From Martensiomyces pterosporus (taxonomy: Eukaryota > Kickxellomycota > Kickxellomycetes > Kickxellales > Kickxellaceae), in NCBI GenBank assembly GCA_025201845.1, contig MU604003.1:1-28954 (forward strand): 28,954 nucleotides of DNA, read 5' to 3'. Positions 1 to 10,400 of the stretch are shown one piece after another (position 1 is the first letter of the stretch; the number at the start of each line of letters is the position of its first letter). The notes below the pieces were generated by a model. The model had not been told where the DNA came from. It did not search any database and saw only the letters and a list, made by a program, of their open reading frames with translations. The position numbers and the translations under genes were made by a program.

Positions 1-553
1 TATCTAACAAAGTGTTTTCCTACATCAGCATTCGAGTCCTGTGTCAAGACCTCAGGATGCGTAGAATCACAGGCTAAGGGGGCATGCTGAAACTGAGACC
101 ACTCAATGGCTACCCTCTGATCCCGCAGGCTGAGAATCGACGTTTTATAAACAAGTCCGTGTTTCCTATCAGTAGCACACCACTTCTTATTTCTTTTCTC
201 TTTACAATAAAACACGAGTAAACTCGTACTCTTACGCTTAACGGGGTCAACACGTTTACATGCGTTACTAGTTGCCACATTGCTGACTTGTGCAGTTGAC
301 GCGTGAGCTGCATCCATTTGTGTGCAGTAACACATCTTCCAGATGTTGGGTGCTGTTCCCTGCTCCACAGCCTTGCAGCACTACGCCATATAGCGCTTCA
401 CCAACACACTACTAGCAAGGCCAAATAGAAAGCACGACGCAACGAGTGCCCTACATCAAGTGAACTCGCCCTTTTGGCTCCGCAACCAGCCTTGCTCAGG
501 CGAGTGCTAGCATCTCTCGAGTGGGGCAAAAAGTGCAGCTCGCTCTAACCCGT
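1..553. other. intergenic region downstream of the NDUFAF6-like gene
   Basis: No convincing gene is visible. The longest open stretch (about 67 codons, minus strand, 110-313) has no recognisable domain. No tRNA-like cloverleaf or T-loop consensus was seen by eye. The segment probably holds the 3' untranslated region of the minus-strand gene that ends at 554 and flanking DNA of a gene outside the window. Confidence 0.5.
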
Positions 554-1540
554 TTAGTGCGCTATGTTGGAAGACGTTATCCAAGAGCCACGTCGGCTAG
601 CTCTCCACAGGCTCCAGAGCACCTTGAGTGTGTGGCGCTGGAGACTCGCGTCAAACACATTGAAGTTGGCCCTTTCAAGCCTCTCAAGCCAGTCCTTGAC
701 GGGCACAGCAGCTAGGAGCGCGGGGAAGCCCTCCTTTGGGCTGCTTGGGACATAAATCTCTGCAACCCCGCATAGCCGCGTATAGCCCTTTGTGGCAAAC
801 TCAAACACAGCCTCTTGGAGGCTGGGTGTCGGTCGCGGGTTGGCATACAGGTCTGCCAAGTCGACACCGTGCTTGTGCAGCAGATCTCTGGGGAGGTCGC
901 ATTTGCCCTGAGCGAGAAGGCGAGGGAGCGAGCGCGTAAAGTTCATGACGGCAGTTGCCTGCCCGATTGCGCGTGCCGCGTTGTCAGCGTGCATGTCTCT
1001 TACGCCGAGTGCCTCGAGGTGGGGGTGGATCAGGCACGCATAGGCGCGCTCACCGTAAGCTTCAACGTCCCTGGTGGTGTCAAACACGGGCTTGGCCAGC
1101 GCCTTCTCGCGCTCGGTGACCAGCCGCCTAAGCCACGTCCTTGAAATGGCGAATCTCTGCGTAGCATCAAAGACCGTCCGCAGGATGGGCGTCTGCGTTG
1201 GGTGGCCGTCGTACATGCTGTTTACTGCGTTTATCCAGTAGGTGTATCTCATTTGCGCTGCTGTTTGGCTGCTGGTTGTTTCTGCTATGTGCACGAGCTC
1301 GATGTTCATTGCACGTATTCCCCACACGGCCTCGCGCGCCAAGCGGGGCGTGAATAGCGAGACCAGATAGTTGTCGTAGTCGTGCTGCTGGACTAGCTGT
1401 CTGCAGTACTCGATGTCGCCTCGGCTGGCCAGGGGCGCTGTCGGCCGTGGTCCAGCAGCGGCTCCTCGGGTGGCACTAGCGTATGCTCGCCGTCCAGCAG
1501 CGCGCACGGGCGCCGTGCGTGGGCAGCGCGCAAAAGCCAT
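554..1540 (-). CDS. NDUFAF6: NDUFAF6-like mitochondrial complex I assembly factor (squalene/phytoene synthase fold)
   Basis: The 328-residue intronless protein belongs to the non-catalytic squalene/phytoene-synthase-like family that includes human NDUFAF6, which helps assemble the ND1 module of respiratory complex I in mitochondria. The first ~35 residues are rich in Arg and Ala and almost free of acidic residues, as in a mitochondrial presequence. The fold starts near residue 43 (IEYCRQLVQQHDYDNYLVSL). Family landmarks follow: AMNIEL (78-83), WLRRLVTEREKAL (136-148), DMHADNAARAIG (182-193), and the RSLPRLLAQGKCDLP segment (203-217). The Asp-rich DxxxD motifs of true prenyl synthases are absent: the first position reads IELVHIAET. 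This supports an assembly role over an enzymatic one. The ATG at 1540 is the first in frame and gives the presequence. TRP5 ends 171 bp upstream on the same strand. The family call is strong; the exact role is inferred from homology. Confidence 0.88.
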   Translation of the reverse strand: MAFARCPRTAPVRAAGRRAYASATRGAAAGPRPTAPLASRGDIEYCRQLVQQHDYDNYLVSLFTPRLAREAVWGIRAMNIELVHIAETTSSQTAAQMRYTYWINAVNSMYDGHPTQTPILRTVFDATQRFAISRTWLRRLVTEREKALAKPVFDTTRDVEAYGERAYACLIHPHLEALGVRDMHADNAARAIGQATAVMNFTRSLPRLLAQGKCDLPRDLLHKHGVDLADLYANPRPTPSLQEAVFEFATKGYTRLCGVAEIYVPSSPKEGFPALLAAVPVKDWLERLERANFNVFDASLQRHTLKVLWSLWRASRRGSWITSSNIAH

Positions 1541-1663
1541 TGTTCAAATTCGATTGCAAATTGGGGGTTCAAAGAGAGAGAAAAAGCGGGTGTTGAATTT
1601 CAGCGAGCGGAAAGAGAGCGAGCGAGACGCTGGTCGCTGGTCTCTGCTTTATCTTAGTCAGAG

Positions 1664-1669
1664 CACGTG
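1664..1669. promoter_or_regulatory. CACGTG E-box in the NDUFAF6-like promoter
   Basis: A perfect palindromic CACGTG lies about 125 bp upstream of the NDUFAF6-like ATG, in the 171 bp gap after TRP5. Such sites bind bHLH factors (Cbf1, Pho4 and relatives) in fungi. A single six-base site can occur by chance, so function is inferred from position only. Confidence 0.35.
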
Positions 1670-1711
1670 AATGGCAAAATGGTCGAAAACACCTAATCTC
1701 AAAATCGGTAA

Positions 1712-3928
1712 TCACGCCCTGCGGGGGATCTTTGTTGGGTCCTCCTCAAAGCGAAGGTCCCAGCCAATCTGCGGGCCGATGGCTGGCAGGACCTCCGCGA
1801 CGGTGTTGACGTCCTTGTCGCCGCGGCCGCTGATGCAGATGACAATCTGCTTGTCGGAGCTCATCTTGGATGCGACCTGGATTGCCTGGTACACTGCATG
1901 CGAGGACTCGAGTGCAGGGATGATGCCCTCCAGCTGGGCGAGGGTGCGGAATCCCTCAAGGGCCTGGACATCGGTGACGCCGTAGTACTCGCCACGACCA
2001 GTGGCCTTGAGCCAGGCGTGCTCGGGGCCAACGCCCGGATAGTCGAGGCCAGCAGAGACCGAGTGTGTCTCCATGATCTGGCCCTTCTTGTCCTGCAGAA
2101 GGTACGTCTTTGCGCCGTGGAAGACGCCGAGCGTGCCAGCCGAGATGGTGGCAGAGTGCTTGGCGGTGTCGATGCCGTCGCCAGCGGCCTCGGCGCCGAC
2201 CAGGCGGACCTCCCTGTCCTCGATGAAGGGATGGAACATGCCGATAGCATTGCTGCCGCCGCCCACACACGCAACAACAGCATCGGGCAGGCGGCCAGTG
2301 AGCGCATTCATCTGCTCCCTCGTCTCGTCGCCGATGACGCGCTGGAAGTCGCGCACCATGGTGGGGAACGGATGGCATCCAATGGCGGATCCGACAAGGT
2401 AGTGGGTGGTCTGCACGTTAGTGACCCAGTCGCGCATGGCCTCGTTGACAGCGTCCTTCAGGGTGCACGACCCGGTGGTCGCGGGGATAACCTCGCCGCC
2501 CAGCATGCGGATTCTAAAGACATTGAGCGCTTGGCGGCGCATGTCCTCCGACCCCATGTAGATTATGCACTGGAGACCGAGCTTTGCGCAGATCGTGGCT
2601 GTGCCGACACCATGCTGTCCAGCACCAGTTTCGGCGATGATGCGGGTCTTGCCAAGACGCTTAGCCACGAGCGCCTGCCCGATCGCGTTGTTGAGCTTGT
2701 GTGAGCCAGTGTGGCACAGGTCTTCGCGCTTGAGATAGATTCTGGCACCGCCGCACTTCTCAGTCAGGCGGTCAGCAAAGTGGAGCGGGCTGGGGCGGCC
2801 CATGTACGGGTAGAAGCTGCGGAATTCCTCCCAGAAGGCGGGATCGTTCTTGCACTTGACGTAGGCCTGCTCAAGCTCCGAGATGCAGTCGTACAGCGCC
2901 TCGGGCACGTACTGGCCACCAAACTCGCCGAATTTGTCGGGGAGCAGCGTGTGGGCCTCGGCCACTTCCTTGACGGTGCTGGCTGGCAACACGGGCAGCG
3001 CATGTGCGCGCTTGACGTCGTTGATGGTGCGCCCAGAGACCTCCTCGGCGTATTTGCGAGCTGCCTCGGCTGCCTTGCCCTCCTCGGCGTCGCGCATCAC
3101 AGTGATGAACTGGCTGCCAATAACGACGCCATCGGCCATGGAGCCGACATCCTTAAAGTGCGTGTGGGTGTTAACGCCAAAGCCCACAGCCAGAGGGAGA
3201 CTGGTGTACTTCTGGACCTTGGCCAACAGACCCGAAAGGTGCGCGTCGAGGTTCTTGCGTGCGCCAGTCACGCCCATGCGGGACACAACGTACACGAACG
3301 AGTCGGCGACCTGGACAAGGCGGCTGATGCGAGCCTCGGAGGTCGATGGCGTGATCAGGGGAATGTAGCTAAGCCCCGAGCCGGCGCACAGAGCACGGAA
3401 CGACTGCGCCTCCTCGGGGGGGAGATCAACCACAAGGTACCCATCGATGCCCGCCTGGGCGCACTTCTCCACAAGCCTCTTCTCGCCGTACTGCATGATT
3501 GGGTTGTAGTAGCCCATGAAGAGCACGGGGATCGTGAGTCCGCGCGCACGCGCCTCGCTGACAAGGTCAAGGCACAGGTCGATGTCGGTGTTCTTCTCAA
3601 GAGCAACAAGGTGCGCTTCTTGGATGGTGGGCCCGTCAGCAAGGGGGTCGGTGAAGGGGATGCCAAGCTCAACCACATCAACGCCGCCCCTCTCGAGTTC
3701 AAGCAGGATGTCAACCGTTTGGTCGGGCGAGGGGAAGCCGGCGGTAACGTACGCCACAAAAGCCGGGCGCTCTACAAGTCAGCACGGGCATTTGTCAGAC
3801 ACGCAGGGCTTGTCGTTAGCGGCATCCAAAGCGTGCCTCCCTTTGGCTGCTGCCGCCCCCTCCTCAGACGCGAGCTGCTTACCTTGCTGCGCGGCAACCT
3901 TGAATGCATTCGAAATACGCTCAGTCAT
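1712..3928 (-). CDS. TRP5: bifunctional tryptophan synthase (alpha-beta fusion)
   Basis: Two exons: 3928-3883 and 3771-1712, coding for 701 residues (yeast Trp5 is about 707). The 111 nt intron (3882-3772) has a GTAAGC donor, a CTAAC branch candidate and a TTGTAG acceptor. It splits codon 16, after one base. The protein makes tryptophan from indole-3-glycerol phosphate and serine in the cytosol. Residues 1-265 are the alpha barrel, with catalytic Glu50 and Asp61 in the [15 protein letters not shown] motif. A short linker follows. From about 291 comes the PLP-dependent beta domain, opening with [16 protein letters not shown], with PLP lysine Lys374 in [10 protein letters not shown] and the phosphate-binding [12 protein letters not shown] loop. 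The alpha-then-beta order in one chain is typical of fungi. The start MTERISNAF matches the family N-terminus; a start inside exon 2 would lose the first barrel strand. The divergent promoter carries a Gcn4-type site. Confidence 0.97.
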
Positions 3929-4073
3929 GGTGCGTTTTCCTGTCGGTTCCTAGAGGCTAAGAAAAGAAAAAGCAGGGGAATATAGTGGCAGTGTCTGGAG
4001 GTGGAGACGGAGAGACAGCGAGCCATGGGAGGAAGCGCCGCATTCCGCCTTTTATTCCCTGCACACAGCCGCT

Positions 4074-4083
4074 GAGTGACTCA
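4074..4083. promoter_or_regulatory. Gcn4/CPC1 (AP-1-like) binding site upstream of TRP5
   Basis: The sequence TGAGTGACTCA contains the consensus TGACTCA at 4077-4083, about 150 bp upstream of the TRP5 ATG, with an overlapping TGAG half-site. Gcn4-class bZIP factors use this core to induce amino-acid biosynthesis genes, including TRP5 in yeast, when amino acids are scarce. The site is seen directly; its use here is inferred. Confidence 0.6.
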
Positions 4084-4088
4084 CATTG

Positions 4089-4137
4089 GATCCTTGGTGG
4101 CTGTTATTTTCAGCAAGCGAAGATCCCTGGTGGCTGT
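4089..4137. repeat. 16-bp imperfect direct repeat in the TRP5/TMBIM promoter
   Basis: GATCCTTGGTGGCTGT at 4089-4104 recurs as GATCCCTGGTGGCTGT at 4122-4137, one mismatch in 16. The copies start 33 bp apart, about three helical turns, a few bases from the TGACTCA site. It may be a paired factor site or a local duplication. Confidence 0.7.
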
Positions 4138-4430
4138 AGGCGCGCACTGATCTGCCCAGGAAAGGAAAGTGGGCGGCGATGGCGGTGCCACCTGCGTCTT
4201 GTGGACCGGGGGAAGGGGACGCTGCGGCCCCTACTCCTTCTGCTCCAGCCCTGCTGCTCGCTGGACACATGCGTGATTTCTTGGCAGGGCGCCAAGGCGT
4301 GGGGCGGCATGGGCGCGCCGCCAGCACACATATCCTTTTTGCATCTCTTGCTTTGCCTGTATTTCTGCCATCGCTTCATTCGCTTTACTCTGCTCGCTCC
4401 CATTGCGCCTCCTGCACGGAAAACTTGGAA

Positions 4431-5216
4431 ATGTCTAGCACAGGCTACACGCAGCTTCCTCCCTCATACCAGACCCTCGGCGACGAAATCCACGAGGAGC
4501 CAGCTCCTCGCCAGAGCCCAGACGGCCAGGGCGACGGCGTGCCCGATGACTTCAAGTACGGCGTCAGCGTCAGCCAGTCTGACCTCAGCATCCGCCATGC
4601 CTTTATTCGCAAGGTCTACACAATCCTCACAGTCCAGCTTCTTGCCACCACAGCCGTGGGTGCATATCTGCGCCATGTCGACGCGACAAGCGGGTTCCTG
4701 ATCAAGCACATCTGGACCGTCTACGCAGCGCTCGTTGGGTCCATCATCTCGCTTGTTGGTGTGTGGTGGAAGCGCCACTCCCACCCGTCGAACATTATCC
4801 TTTTGTCGGCCTTCACTTTCTGTGAGGCATATGTGGTTGGCGCAGCAACGGCCTTCTACTCATCCTCTTTGGTTCTGCAGGCCCTTGCAATCACACTTGG
4901 CCTGTTCGTTGCGCTAACCCTCTTTACTGTCCAGTCGCGCTATGACTTTTCGAACCTGGGCTCCATCCTCTTCTTCTCTCTCTGGGCAGTCATCATGGTC
5001 GGACTCGTCCAGATCTTTGTCCCGTTCAGCAAGACCACCGACCTTGTCATTGCTGTTTTCACTGCGCTTATATTCTGCGGGTACATCATGTACGACACCC
5101 ACATGATTATGAACCGCCTCTCTCCAGACGAGTACATCATTGCCAGCGTTGACCTCTACCTCGACGTCATCAACCTGTTCTTGGCAATCCTGCGCATCTT
5201 GAATGACCGCGACTAG
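4431..5216 (+). CDS. Bax inhibitor-1 / TMBIM (Lifeguard) family membrane protein
   Basis: The 261-residue protein has a Pro-rich cytosolic N-terminus (1-55, with QLPPSY) and then seven hydrophobic segments at roughly 62-80, 92-110, 121-141, 147-167, 178-197, 204-221 and 241-255. The family signature appears as YIMYDTHMIM (218-227) and ASVDLYLDVINLFLAIL (238-254). Its acidic residues, Asp222, Asp241 and Asp245, fit the proton/calcium-sensing site known in TMBIM proteins. Members sit in ER, Golgi or vacuole membranes and act as calcium leak channels that dampen cell death; yeast Bxi1/Ybh3 is the nearest well-known relative. I chose the ATG at 4431 because MSSTGYTQLPPSY resembles family N-termini. 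The frame is also open from an ATG at 4179, which would add 84 unrelated-looking residues. No intron is visible. Confidence 0.92.
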   Translation: MSSTGYTQLPPSYQTLGDEIHEEPAPRQSPDGQGDGVPDDFKYGVSVSQSDLSIRHAFIRKVYTILTVQLLATTAVGAYLRHVDATSGFLIKHIWTVYAALVGSIISLVGVWWKRHSHPSNIILLSAFTFCEAYVVGAATAFYSSSLVLQALAITLGLFVALTLFTVQSRYDFSNLGSILFFSLWAVIMVGLVQIFVPFSKTTDLVIAVFTALIFCGYIMYDTHMIMNRLSPDEYIIASVDLYLDVINLFLAILRILNDRD

Positions 5217-5298
5217 AGCTAGCTCAGCCCTCCTGCACGCCCTTGTATTCCGCACCAGCCAGCCCAGCACACTGTGCCTAGCTCTTCTTTTGCTCTCC

Positions 5299-5304
5299 AA
5301 TAAA
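5299..5304 (+). terminator. AATAAA polyadenylation signal of the TMBIM gene
   Basis: AATAAA lies 83 bp after the stop codon and is followed by an A-rich run near 5340, as expected for a eukaryotic 3' end. The convergent NUP54 gene ends only about 105 bp further on, so the two 3' untranslated regions probably overlap or nearly touch. Confidence 0.5.
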
Positions 5305-5409
5305 CAGATCTTAACATACCAGGTGAAGCAAGGCTTACTAAAAAAAAAGGAGCGGTTCCAGCGCACGAGCGTGCCGGCATGGGACATGGCTGCCCCTCTT
5401 CCTCACCGC

Positions 5410-6277
5410 TCACCATGGTCTGCCTAGAGACCTGGCGGCCTGCGCGCGCTCGCGTGCCTCCTTCTGCTTGTGCGCTTCAACATAGCGCTCCTCGATGGCT
5501 TGCTCAACCTCGTCCATGCTCTGTGCATCCTCAGAGACAACCAGGGACATGTGCGCTAGACCGCGCTGCTTTTCGCTGAGGACCTTCATTACCGACTGCA
5601 GCTGGGCCTCGTCAGCGACCTCGTAGCCATCTCCGGTATGTCCGTTAGCTGAAAGGCCGAGCAGCTCACGGCGCCTGCGCGCACTAGCCTGAAGCCTGTA
5701 CGTGTGGTCCTGAAGCTCTGCAAACCTTTGCTTGAGGGAGCCAGAGCGCGACAGCTCCTTCTCCAAGTGCTCAACGCGGACCCGAAAGACCTCTTCCTCT
5801 GGGCGAAGGAGCTGGCCGCGGAGGCGCAGGAGCTGAAGCAGCTTCATGAACTCGAGCAGGCGCTGAGACAGCTCTGCTTGGCGCCGCTTGCACTCTGCTA
5901 GACGCACGGTAGTCTCCGAATGGTGCTTTTGCAAGATATCGCTGAACTTGTTTGAGATTTCAGAAGTGCGCTGCTGGTAGCTCTGCATCTGCAAGGACTG
6001 CGAGTCAACACGCTTTCGGAGGTCATCGAACCCGTTGGCAAGGACAGGAACAAGCGTAGATGGGTCTGGGTTGTCGCTCTGTGCTTGCTGCCACAGAACG
6101 GGGTCATGGCCAGGCGGGCACTGGTATAAATGAGCCTGTCCGGGGTCGGTCACATTGTAGAAGTAGTGGCGGAACTGGTAGTTGGGGGATGCTGGGTCCC
6201 AGCAATCCTTGATGAACATGATCTGCTTGCTGAGTTCGTCGGCTTCACTCGGCTGCTGTTGAGGAATTTGTTGCTGC

Positions 6278-6325
<48 letters not shown>

Positions 6326-6798
6326 GAACCAAAAATCCCGCCAGACCCAAACGTAGCGGCTGGCTGAGCGGGCTGTGGAGCGGTCGAGCTGCCAAACAAA
6401 CCACCGCCGGTCGAGGTGCCGAGCACGCTTGTCGTGGGCTGGGCCGCCGCCAAGCCGCCAAACAGCCCACTGGCAGAACTTGTGCTTGCGTTTTGACTGT
6501 TGCCAAACAAGCCACCTCCACCAGCACCGCTGGTTGATGTATTCAAGCCAAGAGACGACGACCCGCCAAACAGTGTGCCAGAAGAGCCGCCAGCTGACGT
6601 GTCTGCCCTTTGCCTCTTGTCGGTCGACGCCCCAAATAGAGTACCGGCCGCTGAAGGAGCAGCGGAATTGCTCGGCCCAAACAGATTGGTTGACGTACTG
6701 CCCTGCGCACTGCCGCCTGCGCCCGCTGTATTTGCGCCAAAGAGGCCACCGCCCGAACTTCCGCCCGAGAACGACAATGATTTTGTGAGGCCAGCCAT
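5410..6798 (-). CDS. NUP57: FG nucleoporin NUP54/NUP57
   Basis: The 462-residue protein has an N-terminal FG domain (1-190) with seven LFG motifs plus TFG and IFG, spaced by Ser/Gly/Ala linkers. A run of 19 Gln follows, then a helical region starting with FIKDCWDPASPNYQFRHYFY. The Nup54 alpha/beta domain follows (YNVTDPGQAHLYQCPPG). Long coiled coils complete it, with EISNKFSDILQKH, ECKRRQAELSQRLLEFMK and HLEKELSRSGSLKQRFAEL. This is the layout of vertebrate NUP54 and yeast Nup57, a subunit of the central-channel Nup62 (Nsp1) complex that forms the permeability barrier. The ATG at 6798 places MAGLTKSLSF directly before the first FG repeats. An in-frame ATG at 6870 would add 24 residues and has the better context (A at -3), so the start is unsettled. 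It diverges from SEC16. Confidence 0.92.
6268..6324. repeat. CAG/CAA (CTG/TTG) tract encoding 19 Gln in NUP54
   Basis: A 57-bp trinucleotide tract reads as nineteen Gln codons on the minus strand, a pure CAG block of twelve next to a block interrupted by CAA codons. It separates the FG domain from the structured part of the nucleoporin. The pure block is probably variable in length between strains. Confidence 0.9.
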
Positions 6799-6870
6799 GT
6801 GGAAAGGGGAAGCTTTAAGTGTGTGCCCAAATGAAAAATATGAGGAAGCAGGAGCCAGAATTTCAGACAT

Positions 6871-7457
6871 GCTGCAGTGGACTTTGCTGGCGTGTGCCCG
6901 CTTCAGGCTCCTTGGCTTGCAAGAAAATAAAAAATACTATCACTACATGAACTGGGGACTCAGCTCGCTGGCTGCGTGGCTCGGCTCGGCATGTGGGCTG
7001 GGAGCGTGTGGCAGCGCACCACGTAGCACTGCCAGCCACTGCTGGCATCAAGTGGGAGAGGAATCGGCAAGCCAGAGCTGGGCTCCAAGCAGCACCCCTC
7101 TTTCGCTTCCTTAACCTGTGCAGCACCTTTTTTCTTTTAATTCCCTCAACGCAACGCCAGCGCTCTATTGCTATACCCAGCTCGTCCAGTAGCCAGCAGC
7201 AGGGAATCGACGTGCGCACATCCCCCTTTTTAGTGCTTCTCATTTAGAGGTGGTTGTAAGTACGTGTTCAGCCCTCAATCACCACTCCACAAATGCGCAA
7301 TACGCACACTGGTTTGCTTGCATAGCTAAGCAGCATTATTATTTCTTTTCCCTGCCGAGGGCATCCCTAGGATACATCTATACTATTTGCTATCACTATT
7401 GTTGCTATATCTTGTTTGGCATTGACTGCCCGAAAAGCTTAGCAGCCCAAGCTAGCA
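6871..7457. promoter_or_regulatory. divergent promoter region between NUP54 and SEC16
   Basis: About 590 bp between two genes transcribed away from each other. It has pyrimidine-rich stretches (for example 7128-7143) and a short perfect inverted repeat at 7030-7047, arms TGCCAGC and GCTGGCA. No open frame with coding character and no TATA box in a fixed position were found. Confidence 0.5.
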
Positions 7458-10400
7458 ATGTCCCAGTTTTTTGACTCTGCGCCAAGAAAACCGCCCTCGC
7501 GCAGGGGCACGCCGTCATCGAACGATCCAATTCCGTACTTTGGCAACCAAAGCAACGCCTCTGGATCCGCAGAGACCGACTTTTTTGCTTCAATTGGCAC
7601 CAGCCAGCAGAACTCCTCGATCGGCGGAGCGTATCAGAACATGGGCTATCACGCAGCACAGCCATCCCAAACAGCTCAACCGCAACAGCAGCCGCAACCG
7701 CAAACCTACGCACCGTACCAGCCCTATAGCCAGCAGCCAGTACAGCCCTATAGCCAGCAGCCAGTACAGCCCCAGCCCTCAGCGTCTCTGCATGGCCAAT
7801 ATCAGCAAGGACTCTATAACCAGCTGCCTCCGCGCGATATCCCTCCTCGTTCTGCGACGGGACCAGCTGTTGAATACCCATACCAAAACTACGGCTATAC
7901 CTCCCAGCAAACAAAGCCTGCTGGTGTGAGCTCGAGCGCATACCGTAGCGCCTCTGTAGTGTACGGCGGAAATCAGTACGACTCTTCTTATGGATACCAG
8001 GCAACCCCTGCTGGTCCCAAGCTGGACACACAGGCTTTGGACGGTGCTGCGTTTTTTGATCAACTGGTGGGTACTAGCTCAGCAGCACAAGATGCAGTTG
8101 TTCCTGCGCCAGCCAGCTATGCAGGCGTGTCACTACAGGCATATAGCCCGGCACCTCAGTATGGCCCAAACACGGACCCCTATAGCAGCCAATATGCCAA
8201 CCAGTATGGCAGCCAGGCTGCTGCGGACGCATCCAGCAGCATGCCCACGTATGGCAACAGCGGCACCGCTGATGCTTCTGCATCTGCTGCTGCTGCTGCT
8301 TCTGCATCTGCTGCTGCTGCTGCTGCTACGACCTCTGGCGAAGAGGCTGCGACTGGCGTTATATTTGACGAGGCTATGGGCCAGTACTACGACACCGCGA
8401 CTGGCCAGTATTACGACGATGCGGCAGCAGCTTGGTACTATCCCCAACAAAGCACTGGCTACAATGCAGACGGCTACACCCAGGCAACCGAATTGCCCGG
8501 TGCTGGCGATACCACAGTACCTGGTGCCGCTGTCGAGGTAGCTGATGGCGCTGCGTTCTTTGACAACCTCGTTGGCGTGCCTGTTGATTCGCAAGACCAT
8601 TCGGCGTCTCTCCAGGATGGCGTGCAGGCAGACGACACGATTAGCATGGCGAGTGCAGCAATTCCTTCGACCACAGCGGAAACGCCATCTCAGCCTGCCA
8701 TTAGCGCGTCTGTAAGGCCGCCATCCTCTTTACCTCTGCAGCCGAATGTGTCTGAGAACCAGACCGGATCTCATGCACCACCGCCTGCTGTTGATGGCTC
8801 ATCTGCTGCTCCGTTAGACGCGGCGAAAGACCAGGCTGCGCAAAGCGCTCCTTCGCCTCCATCAAGCCACGATATTCCTGGCCTCGCCGCAAGTGCCGCT
8901 GATTCTGGCGATGTACTGCACTCAGACGCCCCGCCAGCGGAATATGCTCCAAATGAAGTGCACGCTGCATCCGCTAGCGCTACTCCAGAGCCGACCAGCC
9001 CATCTGTTGAACAGGAAGGCGCACCAGCCACGGATGTTGTTGAGAAGAAGCAAGCCCTTGGCGACCCCGCTGAAATTGTCGAGGCAGCCATCGGTGTATT
9101 CGCCCAAGAGCCACCAGCGAGTGCTGGCGCGACAGGTATCAAAGAAGAGCCTGATTACACTATGCTGGGTGAGCACAAGGTGGGCCCTGCGTCAGAATGG
9201 AGTGGCCACCCTATGCAAGCTGATGCTGGCATTCACTCGAATGAGATTTATGTGACTCGCTCTGAGCCCACAGCAGTTCCGTTGCCAAACGCCACACATG
9301 CAGTGGATGGACCTGCTGACGACGTGGAGCCAGAGACCACCCAGGCGTTCACGCCGAGCGGTGCACACGCACAGTCATACGAGGGCACTGTCGCCGTTGC
9401 TGAATCTCAAGTGGCAGCAGCAGCAGCAGACGTAGGTATCTACGCGGACACTACTGCCACAGGCGCTGAATCTCAGAGCCAGGCTGCAGAAGTAAGTGTG
9501 AGCGACGTCCGACAAGGCCCAGTGGATACTATTTCGTATGACAATTACGCATCAGCCCAGCCCACCACACAGGGAACGGCGACTGCCCCAGTTTCAGCAC
9601 CTCAACAGCCCGAGCACCCCGCTCAGTTGGACAGTGCTGCATACAGCAGCGGTGCTTACCAGGTGTATGACTATCAAGAGACCCAAGAGGAAGCCATTCC
9701 ATCTGTACCGCAGACCTCACTTGCCGCGCGCCCCTCGCTGCCTACGCCATCCCTCAGCGCTACATGGAGCGTCCAGGCGGAGCATGCCTCTGCATCCAGC
9801 ATTGCTGATCCAGCTGCAGAAATCCAAGCGCTGGATTACGGCGCAGGCTATGCTGCTCCTGCGACTGATGCTGCTGCTGAGACCATGCCGGCTGCCTCTG
9901 CTGCTGCTATTGCCGCCACGGATAATGTCGTCGCAGCGCCGTATGACTCGGTTGCCTTCGGCGACCCCTCGTACTACTACAGCGAAGAGTACAACGCGCA
10001 GCAGACTGCAGCTGCCGTGGCAACTGTGGGTTATGAATCGCTGGATGTGCAGGCCCAAGCTGCCACGGACGCTGCTGGCTTTGGCTCTTACACCCAGCCA
10101 TTGGGATCTGCTGGCTTTGCTGCAGCGGATTCAGTGCCAGCAGCCAACGAGTACCCACAGCCTCAGCCTGCGTGGGGCGAGTACAGTGGTGACAGCGCTT
10201 ACACGGAATATACACCTTACTCCGGGGCGCACTCCGCATCGGTAGGCTATACCATCGCTGAGGAGGCTACGGTACACCAAGCGCCGGCCAACGACGCCTC
10301 GCTCGATCAGCAGCAGTACCACGAGCACCAAGCAGCAGTTTACTCGCCTCAGGCCCCAGCACCCAGCGATGGCTACCAGAACATAGGCATTGCCGATACT

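Larger units (their letters stand above)
3929..4430. promoter_or_regulatory. divergent promoter region between TRP5 and the TMBIM gene
   Basis: About 500 bp separate the TRP5 start (minus strand) from the TMBIM start (plus strand). It contains a canonical TGACTCA site, a 16-bp imperfect direct repeat, and an in-frame upstream ATG at 4179 before the chosen TMBIM start. No separate gene is supported here. Confidence 0.6.

Noticed and set aside
1898..2704. 268-codon plus-strand frame opposite the TRP5 beta domain
   Set aside because: Same cause: a shadow of TRP5 codon bias with no recognisable protein.
2711..3985. 424-codon plus-strand frame opposite TRP5
   Set aside because: It is antisense to a fully conserved enzyme, begins without family features, and crosses the TRP5 intron and promoter. 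GC-biased third positions of TRP5 explain the absence of stops.
4179..4430. 84-residue in-frame N-terminal extension of the TMBIM protein
   Set aside because: The extension has no family similarity and the downstream MSSTGYTQLPPSY start looks like family N-termini. It overlaps the promoter elements.
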